DNA from: Caloranaerobacter sp. TR13
GTDB lineage: Bacteria; Bacillota; Clostridia; Tissierellales; Thermohalobacteraceae
Assembly (NCBI RefSeq): GCF_001316435.1
Contig: NZ_JXLL01000001.1
Coordinates: forward strand, 310,001 to 374,000
DNA length: 64,000 bases
Reading direction: 5' to 3'
Shown: positions 8,345 through 17,523 of the stretch, one piece after another
Layout of the letters: each line of letters starts with the position of its first letter
How positions within the stretch are numbered: position 1 is the first letter of the stretch
Position numbers and translations under genes: made by a program
Notes under the pieces: model-generated
Databases searched by the model: none
Seen by the model: only the letters and a program-made list of their open reading frames with translations
What the model was told of the DNA's origin: nothing

Positions 8345-8366
8345 AAGGCAGCTTTGCTGCCTTTAT
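8345..8366 (+). terminator. Short terminator after the YtxH-like gene
   Basis: AAGGCAGC (8345-8352) pairs with GCTGCCTT (8356-8363) around TTT; only a short T-run follows. Confidence 0.65.
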
Positions 8367-8384
8367 ATATATGAGGAGGTTGTT

Positions 8385-9563
8385 ATGCAAAATTTAGTTA
8401 ATCTTATCATTTATTTGAAAGAAATTTTTATTGTATGTTTATTAGGACTTATAATTTATTTTTTAGTTAATATCGGGAATAAATATGTAGAATCAACTAA
8501 ACGGATTATAGTATCAAAGAGAAAAATAGTTAAACTTATAACTACTCTATTAATATTTCTCCTTATTTACATAACTTATAAAATTACTAAAGATATGACT
8601 GGCTTATTTACACCGTTTATTTTAGCGATAGGATTATCATATCTTTTGAATCCATTAGTTAATGGCCTAGAAAAACGAAGGATATCACGAACTCTAGGAG
8701 TACTTCTAGTGTATCTGCTTTTAATTGGAATTATACTTGTAATTTCTTTTTCTATATTTCCTAAACTTACAAGTGAATTTAAGAAATTAATTGATATTTT
8801 ACCAAACTTTTTTAATAATGCTTATAGTTTTTTTAATGAACTTTATTTAAAGTATTCACGAAATATCGAAAATTTACCACCTGAATTACAAAGCATAAAC
8901 GAAGTAGTTAAGTCTAATCTTGATAAAATACAAGTTACAATAATAAATTCTCTAAAAAACTTTACAAATTCTATTATACAAGTTTTTTCAAAGGCTTTTA
9001 GTTTTATTTTAATTCCAATTTTAACTTTTTATTTTCTAAAAGATAAAGATTATTTTAAGAAAAAAATAATCTTATTTATTCCAAAGGTTTATAGGTATGA
9101 TGTTTTATGTGTATTTAGAGAGATTGACTTGATATTAGGTAAGTTTATTAGAGGACAGCTTATAGTTGCTGCTTTTGTGGGAGTAGCTACAACAATTGGA
9201 TTATTAATTTTAGGTATTGATTTTGCATTGATAATAGGTATAATAGCCGGGATAGCTAATGTTATACCTTATTTTGGACCTATAATTGGGATAATACCTG
9301 CACTCATATTTGCATTAATGGAAAGCCCTATAAAAGCTCTATGGGTTGTTATATTATTTGTTATAATTCAGCAAGTTGAAAGTGGGATAATTTCACCTAA
9401 AATTGTAGGGGAGAGTGTTGGTTTACATCCTGTAGTAGTAATCTTTTCGTTGTTACTTGGAGGTAGTTATTTTGGAATATGGGGGCTTTTATTAGCTGTT
9501 CCTGTAGCAGCAGTGTTAAAGATAGTAATAAACTTTATAATTAATAAACTTATTAGATTGTAG
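8385..9563 (+). CDS. AI-2E family transporter / predicted permease (PF01594)
   Basis: 392-residue membrane protein of the AI-2E/UPF0118 family. Two hydrophobic segments lie at the N-terminus (about 8-28 and 50-68), then GLFTPFILAIGLSYLLNPLV, a soluble helical stretch (about 130-200), and a C-terminal block of five or so membrane segments. RGQLIVAAFVGV and the Pro/Gly-rich NVIPYFGPIIGIIPA are family hallmarks. Members include sodium/proton antiporters and the E. coli TqsA protein; substrate cannot be read. Such a gene is often found just upstream of alaS in Firmicutes. Confidence 0.88.
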   Translation: MQNLVNLIIYLKEIFIVCLLGLIIYFLVNIGNKYVESTKRIIVSKRKIVKLITTLLIFLLIYITYKITKDMTGLFTPFILAIGLSYLLNPLVNGLEKRRISRTLGVLLVYLLLIGIILVISFSIFPKLTSEFKKLIDILPNFFNNAYSFFNELYLKYSRNIENLPPELQSINEVVKSNLDKIQVTIINSLKNFTNSIIQVFSKAFSFILIPILTFYFLKDKDYFKKKIILFIPKVYRYDVLCVFREIDLILGKFIRGQLIVAAFVGVATTIGLLILGIDFALIIGIIAGIANVIPYFGPIIGIIPALIFALMESPIKALWVVILFVIIQQVESGIISPKIVGESVGLHPVVVIFSLLLGGSYFGIWGLLLAVPVAAVLKIVINFIINKLIRL

Positions 9564-9569
9564 ATAATA

Positions 9570-9598
9570 TTGACAAGAATAGATATTTTATTTATAAT
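9570..9598 (+). promoter_or_regulatory. Consensus SigA promoter of the alaS T-box leader
   Basis: TTGACA (9570-9575), 17-base spacer, TATAAT (9593-9598). Both hexamers match consensus exactly and lie directly upstream of the T-box RNA. Confidence 0.92.
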
Positions 9599-9603
9599 CC
9601 TTA

Positions 9604-9841
9604 TTAAGAAAATATTGTTAACAACGATGATAGGGAGTAGTAAGTATTACGAGTCTTATAGAGAGAATACCCTTGGCTGGAAGGTATTTAGATGAGTGTA
9701 CTGAAGCAGCCCTTAAGTTGAGACTTTGAAACTATAGTAGAAGTCTACGGTTATACCGTTATCGTACTTGAGCGACTTTATAGTAAGTAGGGTGGTACCG
9801 CGGGTTCTTCTCTCGTCCCTAATTAAGGGGCGAGTTTTTTT
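9604..9841 (+). promoter_or_regulatory. T-box leader controlling alaS
   Basis: The T-box core GGTGGTACCGCG lies at 9791-9802, followed by the terminator stem CTCGTCCCT (9812-9820) / AGGGGCGAG (9826-9834) and a T-run. Upstream is a long structured stem I region. GCA at 9706-9708, preceded by CTGAA, is the most likely specifier, an alanine codon that fits the downstream alaS (GCC at 9709-9711 is the alternative). Uncharged tRNA-Ala should stabilise the antiterminator and allow alaS transcription. Bases 9842-9969 hold no gene or clear site beyond the alaS ribosome site AAAGGGTG. Confidence 0.95.
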
Positions 9842-9969
9842 ATAATCCATAGAAATTATAACAAAATCATTGTTAAATTTATTTTAATAGAAGATGTTAA
9901 TATAATTCATATGATTAAGTTTTGGATGTTTTATTAAATAATATAAAATTTAAAGAAAGGGTGAACTAA

Positions 9970-12606
9970 ATGAGAAAGTTAGGTTTGCATGAAATACGTA
10001 ATGAGTTTTTAGATTTTTTCAAAGAAAAAGAACATCTTATAGTACCAAGTTATTCATTAATTCCTAAAAATGATAAAAGTTTACTATTAATAAACGCTGG
10101 AATGGCACCTTTAAAACCATATTTTCTAGGTAAGGAACAACCACCAAGAAAAAGAATGTCAACTTGTCAAAAGTGTGTTAGAACTGGAGATATAGAAAAT
10201 GTAGGTAAAACGGATAGACATGCAACTTTCTTTGAGATGTTAGGAAACTTTTCTTTTGGAGATTATTTTAAAGAAGAATCAATTAAATGGGCGTGGGAAT
10301 TTATAACTGAGAGGTTACAGATACCTAGAGAAAAATTATGGGTATCAATTTACTATAAAGATGATGAGGCTTTTGAAATATGGAATAAGATTATAGGGAT
10401 TGATAGCAATAGGATTGTTAGATTAGGCAAAGAAGATAATTTCTGGGAATTAGAAGTTGGACCTTGTGGCCCTTGCTCTGAAATTTATGTAGATAGAGGA
10501 GAAAAGTATGGTTGTGGTAAAGATGATTGTAAACCTGGTTGTGACTGTGATAGATATGTAGAAGTTTGGAATTTAGTATTTTCACAATTTGATAAAGATG
10601 AGAATGGTAATTATAACAATTTACCTAACCCTAATATAGATACTGGAATGGGTCTTGAAAGAATAACAGCAGTAATTCAAGAAGCAAATAATATTTTTGA
10701 AATAGAACCAATAAAAAGTATATTGAATGAAGTAGAAAAAATAAGTGGTGTAGTTTATGGAAAGGATTATAAAAGTGATACATCAATAAGGGTAATTACT
10801 GATCATATAAGGGCAATAACTTTCTTGGTAGGAGATGGTGTATTACCAAGTAATGAAGGAAGAGGGTATGTATTAAGAAGATTAATTAGAAGAGCTGCTC
10901 GTCATGGAAAATTATTAGGGATAAATGGAAAATTTTTGAGTAAATTATCTAGTGTTGTTATCGGAAACTGGAAAGAGATTTATCCTGAATTGAAAGAAAA
11001 ACAGACTCAAATTAAGAATGTAATTGATATAGAAGAAGATAAGTTTAATGAAACAATTGATCAAGGTATTAATATTTTAAGAGGATATATAGAAAAGATT
11101 AAAGATAATGGAGAAACTAGATTAGATGGTGAAAGTGCATTTAAATTATATGACACCTATGGTTTTCCATTAGATTTAACTAAGGAAATATTGGAAGAAG
11201 AAGGCTTAACAGTAGATGAATTAGGATTTAACAGAGAAATGGATAAACAACGTGAAAGAGCTAGAAAAGCAAGAGCTGAGAAAGATAGTCAAGCTTGGGA
11301 TATAGATATAGAGGGATTTTATATTAATAGAGAAAAAACTATTTTTAAAGGATATAATAATATTAGACTAGAAACAGAAGTATTAAGCATTATTAAAGAC
11401 AATAAAGAAATTAAAAAACTTGAAAAAGGACAAGAAGGTATTTTAATTTTAAAAGAAACGCCTTTTTACCCTGAAAGTGGAGGCCAAGTTGGAGACAAAG
11501 GTAAATTATTAAATAATAATTTTAAATGTGAGGTTTTTGACACTAAGAAAGGTAGCAAAGGTGTTATTCTTCACAAAGTTATCGTAATAGATGGAGAAGT
11601 TTTTGAAGGAGATAAAGTGGAAGCTATTGTAGATGAGAAAGAGAGACTAGATGCAGCAAGAAATCACTCTGCTACACATCTTTTACACAGGGCACTAAAA
11701 GATATTGTTGGTGAGCATGTAAATCAAGCTGGTTCTTTAGTACATCCTGATAGACTAAGATTTGACTTTACACATTTTGAAGGATTAAATAAAAATACAC
11801 TTGTAGAAATAGAAAAATTAGTTAATGAGAAGATTCTACAATCGTTAAATGTAGAAACTTTTGAGGTTTCTTTAGATGAGGCTGTTAAAATGGGGGCAGT
11901 AGCTTTGTTTGATGAAAAATATGGTGAAAAAGTTAGAGTTGTGAAAATGGGTGATTATTCTCTGGAATTATGTGGTGGTACTCATGTTAATAATACAAGT
12001 CAAATTGGTATGTTCAAAATTGTAAGTGAAAGTGGAGTAGCATCAGGTATAAGAAGAATAGAAGCAATAACAGGCATGAAAGTTTTTGAATATCTAAATG
12101 ACATGGAAAAGAAAATGAATTCATTAATAGAGGTACTTAAAACAAATAAAAAAGAAGTTATAGAAAAAGCAAAAGATTTAATTGAAGAAAATAAATTATT
12201 GGAAAAAGAAATTAATAATCTTAAATCAAAAATAGCAAGTTCAAAAGTAGATGATATTATTAATGAAAAAATTGAAGTTAATGGAATAAGTCTGATAGTT
12301 AAAAGAATAGATGATATGGGTATGAATGAACTAAGACAATTAGGTGATAGAATTAAAGATAAGATGAACTCTGTTTTAGTTATTTTAGGTTCAGTTAAAG
12401 ATGGCAAAATTTCGTTTGTTGCAATGGCTACAAAAGATTTAGTTTCAAAAGGAATACATGCAGGAAATATAATTAGAGAAGTTGCTAAAGAAACTGGTGG
12501 CGGAGGTGGCGGCAGACCAGATATGGCCCAAGCAGGTGGAAAAGATGTATCTAAAATAGATATTGCTTTATCAAAAGTAGTAGATATAGTAAAAGAACAA
12601 TTATAA
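9970..12606 (+). CDS. alaS: Alanyl-tRNA synthetase
   Basis: Charges tRNA-Ala. Class II catalytic core at the N-terminus (MRKLGLHEIRNEFLDFF; MLGNFSFGDYFKEESI), a cysteine-rich insertion around residues 175-200 (CGKDDCKPGCDCD), then the editing domain with zinc ligands NHSATHLLH and CGGTH, and the C-Ala domain ending in the glycine run ETGGGGGGRPDMAQAGG. 878 residues, full length. ATG 9970 has AAGGGTG at 9956-9962. Regulated by the upstream T-box and closed by a terminator. Confidence 0.98.
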   Translation: MRKLGLHEIRNEFLDFFKEKEHLIVPSYSLIPKNDKSLLLINAGMAPLKPYFLGKEQPPRKRMSTCQKCVRTGDIENVGKTDRHATFFEMLGNFSFGDYFKEESIKWAWEFITERLQIPREKLWVSIYYKDDEAFEIWNKIIGIDSNRIVRLGKEDNFWELEVGPCGPCSEIYVDRGEKYGCGKDDCKPGCDCDRYVEVWNLVFSQFDKDENGNYNNLPNPNIDTGMGLERITAVIQEANNIFEIEPIKSILNEVEKISGVVYGKDYKSDTSIRVITDHIRAITFLVGDGVLPSNEGRGYVLRRLIRRAARHGKLLGINGKFLSKLSSVVIGNWKEIYPELKEKQTQIKNVIDIEEDKFNETIDQGINILRGYIEKIKDNGETRLDGESAFKLYDTYGFPLDLTKEILEEEGLTVDELGFNREMDKQRERARKARAEKDSQAWDIDIEGFYINREKTIFKGYNNIRLETEVLSIIKDNKEIKKLEKGQEGILILKETPFYPESGGQVGDKGKLLNNNFKCEVFDTKKGSKGVILHKVIVIDGEVFEGDKVEAIVDEKERLDAARNHSATHLLHRALKDIVGEHVNQAGSLVHPDRLRFDFTHFEGLNKNTLVEIEKLVNEKILQSLNVETFEVSLDEAVKMGAVALFDEKYGEKVRVVKMGDYSLELCGGTHVNNTSQIGMFKIVSESGVASGIRRIEAITGMKVFEYLNDMEKKMNSLIEVLKTNKKEVIEKAKDLIEENKLLEKEINNLKSKIASSKVDDIINEKIEVNGISLIVKRIDDMGMNELRQLGDRIKDKMNSVLVILGSVKDGKISFVAMATKDLVSKGIHAGNIIREVAKETGGGGGGRPDMAQAGGKDVSKIDIALSKVVDIVKEQL

Positions 12607-12625
12607 TAATTTTTAGACAAGTACT

Positions 12626-12650
12626 CCTGACCCTTTACGGGTCAGGTTTT
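12626..12650 (+). terminator. Terminator of alaS
   Basis: CCTGACCC (12626-12633) pairs with GGGTCAGG (12639-12646) around TTTAC, followed by TTTT. Confidence 0.9.
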
Positions 12651-12728
12651 CACCATAGAAATTATAAATTTAAAGGAATATGTATATAATTGTAGAATAT
12701 ATGATATAAATAAAAGGGAGGTGCTGTT

Positions 12729-12983
12729 GTGAAAGAGATAATAAATCACACTGTAAAGTTTAATGTAGAAAAGGATAATATTACTGAAGCTAGAAAGATA
12801 ATTGAAAGTGTATACAATGCCTTGAAAGAGAAAGGATATAATCCGATAAATCAAATGGTAGGTTATATACTTTCTGGTGATCCTACTTATATTACAAGTC
12901 ATAAAAATGCAAGAACTTTAATTAGAAAGTTAGAAAGAGATGAATTATTAGAAGAATTATTAAGAAACTATTTAGAAAAGTAA
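12729..12983 (+). CDS. ireB: IreB family regulatory phosphoprotein (UPF0297)
   Basis: 84-residue UPF0297/DUF965 protein: [56 protein letters not shown] matches throughout (helical, with the [14 protein letters not shown] block). In Enterococcus, IreB is a substrate of the kinase IreK and influences cephalosporin resistance. GTG start with GGGAGGTG at 12717-12724. Gene order alaS-ireB-ruvX-DUF1292 is conserved in Firmicutes; here two extra genes intervene before ruvX. Confidence 0.92.
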   Translation: MKEIINHTVKFNVEKDNITEARKIIESVYNALKEKGYNPINQMVGYILSGDPTYITSHKNARTLIRKLERDELLEELLRNYLEK

Positions 12984-12998
12984 AATGGAGCGATTGCT

Positions 12999-15167
12999 TT
13001 GTTAGATATACTAAAGAAGAACTTGTTTAAAATTTTGATTATAGTTGTTGTATTAATTATATGTGAAAAAAATTTTTCTATTTCTGAGTCTAATGAACGC
13101 AAAAAAGTAGTTATGATAGTTTTAAATAGACTAATATTTGAAGATTTGGAATATATGGACAACCTAAATGCTTTAATTGAAGACGGAAGTATAGGAATAA
13201 TGAATACAAAAGGTTTTTATGGATATAAAGGGGCAGGATCATATGCTACTATTAATGCTTCTGGAAGAGTTAGTGCAACATATGAATATTCAAAAAGTTA
13301 TAATTTAAAAAATAACATATCAAATATTTATAAAAGAAGATTAGGAATTATACCAAAGAAATATCAAATTATTAATACTGAAATAATAAAACTTAATAAA
13401 TTAAATAATAAGAATAAATTTAATGCAAAAATAGGAGCGTTAGGTTACGCTTTACATAAAAAAGGATTAAAAACAGCAGTATTTGGAAATTCAGATACTG
13501 CTGATACTATTATTAGGACAAATTGTTTAATTGCTACTGATTTTAGAGGACTTATAGACTATGGCAATGTAGATAACATTTTAATTAAAGATGATTCATA
13601 TCCATATGGAATACGAACTGACTATAAAAAAGTATTAACAGAAATAAAAAATCTAAATGATAAAGCTTCATTAGTAATTATAGAAACGGGTGACCTAGAT
13701 AGGCTCTATTTTTATAAAGATAATTTAGCAGATATAATGTATTTTTTACATAGAAGAAAAATATTAAAAAAAGCTGATGAGTTCATAGGAGATTTAGTAA
13801 ATAGCATTGATAGAAATACAACAAGACTTATAATAATAAGTCCCAATATGGGAGACGACAAGATAAAAAATGCTAGTGAATTAACACCTTTAATATTTTG
13901 GGGGGATGGAATACCTAAAGGAGTTTTATTTTCAAAAACTACAAAAAGAAAAGGTATTGTATCTAATATAGATATTGCTCCTTCAATTACAAAATATTTA
14001 GGTATTAAATACAAAGGTTTTACTGGTACTTTTATTGAATTTAAAAAGTATAATAATAATTTAGCATATGTTAAACAACTAAGTTATAAAATAAAATTCA
14101 TTTCAAATATTAGAAAACAGTCTTTAAAATTATATGTAATTTGCGAAATGATTTTTATAATGATTATAATTTTTATATTGTTGTTTAGAAGGATACAAAC
14201 TAAAAAACTATTAAGGATTATTCAATCAATACTTATGTTAATAATTATTATGCCTCTTGTCTTTTTATTTGTATCAAGTTACAATATAATGGATACTTGG
14301 AAATATATAAAATATATAAGTATAATATCTTTTTTCATACTAATTTTAGTTTTAGTTTTTAATTCTAAATATAGACTGCAGTTAATTGGTGTTTTAACTT
14401 ACATAACAATTCTAATAGACCTTTTTACAAATTGTGAATTAGCTAAAACGTCTATTATTGGATATGATCCAATAATAGGTGCTAGATATTATGGAATAGG
14501 TAATGAGTTAGTAGGTATTCTAATTTTTTCATTGTTTACTGCAATAGCTTTTGTATTTAAAAATAAACCAAACAAACTATTTCTATCTATACTACTTATC
14601 GTTAATACATATTTATTAATAAGTTCAAATTATGGAGCAAATTTAGGCGGCAGCTTGATCTTAGTATTTATATTAATTTATATAATATTTAATGATTCTT
14701 TTGAAGTAGAAAAGAATTATTCTAATATTGTAAAAATGTTATTAGTGGCATTAGCTGTTATTTCTATATTTACTGTTACTAACACTATAATGGGCAATAA
14801 TACAACGCATATAGATAGTTTTATTAATAAGATATTAAGTGGAGATGTTAACTATATTTATAATATAATAATTAGAAAATTACTTATGAATGTTAAACTG
14901 TTTAAAGTCTCTATTTGGGGTGAGTCACTTCGAATAAATGTAATGTTATTTATGATTTTACTAATAACCCAAAAGAGTATTATAAAAAATTTCTTAACTA
15001 GAAATAAAAATATATCTTTTGCACTTAAATGCTTAATACTTAGTGCAATTTTTGGATTATTTTTGAATGATTCTGGAGTTGTTATAGCAGCTTTAATACT
15101 TTTATTAACTGTAACTGCTTTAACATATATAGTAGTATTACAAATATATCAGAAATTGAGGACGTGA
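12999..15167 (+). CDS. Membrane protein with an alkaline-phosphatase-superfamily-like domain
   Basis: 722 residues. An N-terminal membrane segment (about 8-25) leads into an exported domain (about 35-350) with a beta-alpha layout like alkaline phosphatase/sulfatase superfamily proteins: VVMIVLNRL at the usual first metal site, GSYATINASGRVSA where the nucleophile lies in relatives, and DIAPSITKYLGI near the domain end. The usual first metal Asp appears replaced by Asn (VLNRL), so activity is uncertain. About ten membrane segments follow from residue 370. TTG start with ATGGAG at 12985-12990. It sits between ireB and an aldo/keto reductase and its role is unknown. Confidence 0.65.
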   Translation: MLDILKKNLFKILIIVVVLIICEKNFSISESNERKKVVMIVLNRLIFEDLEYMDNLNALIEDGSIGIMNTKGFYGYKGAGSYATINASGRVSATYEYSKSYNLKNNISNIYKRRLGIIPKKYQIINTEIIKLNKLNNKNKFNAKIGALGYALHKKGLKTAVFGNSDTADTIIRTNCLIATDFRGLIDYGNVDNILIKDDSYPYGIRTDYKKVLTEIKNLNDKASLVIIETGDLDRLYFYKDNLADIMYFLHRRKILKKADEFIGDLVNSIDRNTTRLIIISPNMGDDKIKNASELTPLIFWGDGIPKGVLFSKTTKRKGIVSNIDIAPSITKYLGIKYKGFTGTFIEFKKYNNNLAYVKQLSYKIKFISNIRKQSLKLYVICEMIFIMIIIFILLFRRIQTKKLLRIIQSILMLIIIMPLVFLFVSSYNIMDTWKYIKYISIISFFILILVLVFNSKYRLQLIGVLTYITILIDLFTNCELAKTSIIGYDPIIGARYYGIGNELVGILIFSLFTAIAFVFKNKPNKLFLSILLIVNTYLLISSNYGANLGGSLILVFILIYIIFNDSFEVEKNYSNIVKMLLVALAVISIFTVTNTIMGNNTTHIDSFINKILSGDVNYIYNIIIRKLLMNVKLFKVSIWGESLRINVMLFMILLITQKSIIKNFLTRNKNISFALKCLILSAIFGLFLNDSGVVIAALILLLTVTALTYIVVLQIYQKLRT

Positions 15168-15171
15168 CGTA

Positions 15172-16122
15172 ATGGAATATAGAAATCTTGGCAAAACTAA
15201 TATTAAGGTATCAAGAATATGCTTTGGCTCTTTAACAATTGGACCACTTCAAGCTAATTTACCTATTAAGATAGGTGCTAATATAATAAAATATGCTTAT
15301 GAGTGTGGAATTAATTTTCTAGATACAGCTGAATTATATAACAATTACGAATATATTAAGGAAGCACTAAAAACTATACCAAGAGAAAAGTATATTATAG
15401 CAACAAAATCTTATTCTTATTCAAGAGAAACTGCAGAGAGAAGCCTTTATAATGCGCTGAATAAATTAGAAACAGATTATATTGATATTTTCCTATTACA
15501 TGAGCAAGAGAGTGAATATACAATCCGAGGGCATTATGAGGCAATAGAATATTTTTTAAAGGCTAAAGAAAAAGGATTGATAAGAGCCTTTGGAATTTCT
15601 ACACATAGAGTAAAAGGTGTGTTAGATTCATTGAAATTTGACGAGATAGAAGTTATACATCCTATAATTAATAAATTTGGTTTAGGAATACAAGATGGAA
15701 ATTCAGAAGAAATGATTGATGCAATAAAGAAAGCGTATGAAAAAGGTGTTGGCATATATGGAATGAAACCTTTAGGTGGTGGGCATTTGATAAATAGAGT
15801 AGAGGAAGCTTTTGAATATGTCAAAAATATTCCACATCTTCATTCGATAGCTATAGGAATGCAATCAATTGACGAAGTTGATGCAAATGTTCACTTATTA
15901 CAAAAAGGGAATATACCAAAGTTTTTAAAGGAGAAATTGAGTAAAAAAGCTAGAAAACTTATAGTTCAGGATTGGTGTATAGGCTGTGAAAAATGCGTTG
16001 AAACATGTAGGCATGGTGGAATTAAGATTTTAGAAGGTAAAGCTACTGCAGTTACGAGTAAATGTATTTTTTGTGGATATTGTGCAGCAGCATGTCCAGA
16101 GTTTTGTATAAAAGTAATATAA
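15172..16122 (+). CDS. Aldo/keto reductase with C-terminal 2[4Fe-4S] ferredoxin domain
   Basis: 316 residues. Residues 1 to about 250 form the NAD(P)H-dependent TIM-barrel reductase (MEYRNLGKTNIKVSRICFG; FLDTAELYNNYE with the catalytic Asp and Tyr; ATKSYSYS with Lys). The last 55 residues carry two cysteine motifs, CIGCEKCVETC and CIFCGYCAAACPEFC, a ferredoxin fold for two 4Fe-4S clusters. Such fusions are frequent in Clostridia and suggest electron exchange with ferredoxin; the substrate is unknown. ATG 15172 follows the previous stop by 4 bases, so the genes are co-transcribed. Confidence 0.9.
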   Translation: MEYRNLGKTNIKVSRICFGSLTIGPLQANLPIKIGANIIKYAYECGINFLDTAELYNNYEYIKEALKTIPREKYIIATKSYSYSRETAERSLYNALNKLETDYIDIFLLHEQESEYTIRGHYEAIEYFLKAKEKGLIRAFGISTHRVKGVLDSLKFDEIEVIHPIINKFGLGIQDGNSEEMIDAIKKAYEKGVGIYGMKPLGGGHLINRVEEAFEYVKNIPHLHSIAIGMQSIDEVDANVHLLQKGNIPKFLKEKLSKKARKLIVQDWCIGCEKCVETCRHGGIKILEGKATAVTSKCIFCGYCAAACPEFCIKVI

Positions 16123-16133
16123 TGGAGGTATGT

Positions 16134-16550
16134 ATGAGAAGGATATTAGGGCTTGATGTTGGTGATAAAACTATTGGAGTAGCGGTTAGCGATCCATTAT
16201 GTTTAACTGCTCAAGGTGTAAAAACAATTAGAAGAAAAAGCATTAAGAGTGATTTGAATGAATTAGAGGAGCTTATCAATCATTATAAGATTAGCGATAT
16301 CGTAATTGGATTACCGAAAAACATGAATAATTCGTTGGGACCACAGGGTGAAAAAGTTATTAAATTTGCAGAAAAAATAAAAGAAAGATTTAAAGTTAAT
16401 ATTTTATTTGAAGATGAAAGATTAACAACTATAATTGCTGAAAAAACACTAATTAATGCAGATGTAAGTAGAAAAAAAAGAAAAAATGTTATAGATAAAT
16501 TGGCTGCTGTTTTTATTCTACAATCTTATTTAGATAAAATAAAAAATTAG
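16134..16550 (+). CDS. ruvX: Holliday-junction resolvase-like RuvX/YqgF
   Basis: RNase H-fold nuclease required for 16S rRNA 5' end maturation in bacteria and also proposed as a Holliday-junction resolvase. RRILGLDVGDKTIGVAVSDP gives the first catalytic Asp, IVIGLPKNMN and FEDERLTT the central Glu, and the last conserved Asp lies in NVIDKLAA. 138 residues. The frame is open from 16062 inside the preceding gene, but ATG 16134 with GGAGG at 16124-16128 is the start. Confidence 0.94.
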   Translation: MRRILGLDVGDKTIGVAVSDPLCLTAQGVKTIRRKSIKSDLNELEELINHYKISDIVIGLPKNMNNSLGPQGEKVIKFAEKIKERFKVNILFEDERLTTIIAEKTLINADVSRKKRKNVIDKLAAVFILQSYLDKIKN

Positions 16551-16563
16551 GAAGGTGATAAGT

Positions 16564-16821
16564 ATGAAAGATAAACAAGAGACAATAATACTTATTGATG
16601 AAGAAGGTAACGAAGTAGAATTTGAGGTAATTGCTACATTTGATATTGAAGATAGGGAATATGCAGTTTTGCTTCCTATTAATGAAGAAGAGGAAGAAGC
16701 TTATATATTAAGAATTGAATCTGATGAAGATGGCAATATGATTTTAGTAAATATAGAAGACAAAGCAGAGTTTGATGATGCTGCAGCTGTATATGAAGCT
16801 ATTATAGATGAGATAATTTAA
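16564..16821 (+). CDS. DUF1292 family acidic protein (YrzB-like)
   Basis: 85-residue, strongly acidic protein: ETIILIDEEGNEVEFEVIATFDIEDREYAVLLP followed by an EEEEEA stretch and a short beta segment. It matches DUF1292/YrzB, which in Firmicutes follows ruvX (yrrK) almost invariably. Function unknown. ATG 16564 has AGGAAGGTGA at 16549-16558. Last gene of the ireB-ruvX group. Confidence 0.9.
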   Translation: MKDKQETIILIDEEGNEVEFEVIATFDIEDREYAVLLPINEEEEEAYILRIESDEDGNMILVNIEDKAEFDDAAAVYEAIIDEII

Positions 16822-16872
16822 ACCCATATTTAAATTATATTAAGCTTATGAAATTTTAAATTAACATATTTG

Positions 16873-16901
16873 TTGACTTTTCCATAATATAGTTATAGAC
16901 T
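16873..16901 (+). promoter_or_regulatory. Probable promoter of the Fur-family gene
   Basis: TTGACT (16873-16878), 17-base spacer, TAGACT (16896-16901), 32 bases before the start codon. The -10 is only a 4/6 match. Confidence 0.45.
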
Positions 16902-16932
16902 AATATATAGAACAGGAAAAGCAGGTGAAGTG

Positions 16933-17370
16933 ATGGTATATTTGATAGAAAGTTTAAGAGAACAATTAAAGGAAAAGGGCTATAAATTAACAACACAAAG
17001 AAGAATCATACTCGATGTGATTTTGGAAAATCAAGGAAAGCATTTAAGCCCAGAAGAAATATATGAAAAAGTTAGAGGAAAATTTCCTGAGATAGGTTTA
17101 GCTACTGTCTATAGAACTTTACAACTATTTGAGGAATTAAATATAATTTATAAATTGAATTTTAATGATGGTTGTAGTAGATATGAATTAAATACTAATA
17201 GTGGCGATCACCAACATCATCATTTAATCTGTTTAAGTTGTGGCAAAGTTATAGAAGTTCAACTAGATCTTTTAGAAACGTTAGAAGAAGAGATTGAAAA
17301 GAGTGGAGAATTTAAAATCGTAGACCATAATTTGAAATTTTTTGGGTACTGTAAAGACTGTAAAAAATAA
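16933..17370 (+). CDS. Fur-family metalloregulator
   Basis: 145-residue Fur/PerR/Zur-type repressor. LTTQRRIILDVILEN and EIGLATVYRTLQLFEE form the winged helix; DHQHHHLICLSCGKV supplies the regulatory histidines and the first structural zinc CxxC, and FGYCKDCKK the second. Whether it senses iron, zinc or peroxide cannot be decided from these motifs. ATG 16933 with CAGGTGA at 16923-16929 is chosen over GTG 16930. It follows DUF1292 and has its own promoter and terminator. Confidence 0.93.
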   Translation: MVYLIESLREQLKEKGYKLTTQRRIILDVILENQGKHLSPEEIYEKVRGKFPEIGLATVYRTLQLFEELNIIYKLNFNDGCSRYELNTNSGDHQHHHLICLSCGKVIEVQLDLLETLEEEIEKSGEFKIVDHNLKFFGYCKDCKK

Positions 17371-17394
17371 ATCCCATAGAGGGATTTATTTTTT
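17366..17394 (+). terminator. Terminator of the Fur-family gene
   Basis: AATAAATCCC (17366-17375) pairs with GGGATTTATT (17381-17390), then TTTT. The 5' arm overlaps the stop codon. Confidence 0.85.
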
Positions 17395-17523
17395 CATTAA
17401 GATTGAAGACTAATTAAAGTAAATATATTTTTTTTGGTTAAAATATCTAATGAACACAATATGATTATGATAGCATATTAGTTAATGCTTTATATAAGAA
17501 ACATAAACAAGGAGTGTGATAGG

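Noticed and set aside
12000-12620. Long minus-strand open frame opposite the end of alaS
   Set aside because: It mirrors the conserved C-Ala coding region in another frame and has no ribosome site or family signature.
9847-12667. A 15-base exact repeat, ccatagaaattataa, at 9847 and 12653, both just after terminators
   Set aside because: In a 64-kb window of ~70 % A+T several exact 15-base pairs are expected by chance, and I see no shared downstream feature.
16880-16905. Per/Fur box overlapping the Fur-family promoter
   Set aside because: The AT-rich sequence has no convincing 7-1-7 inverted repeat.
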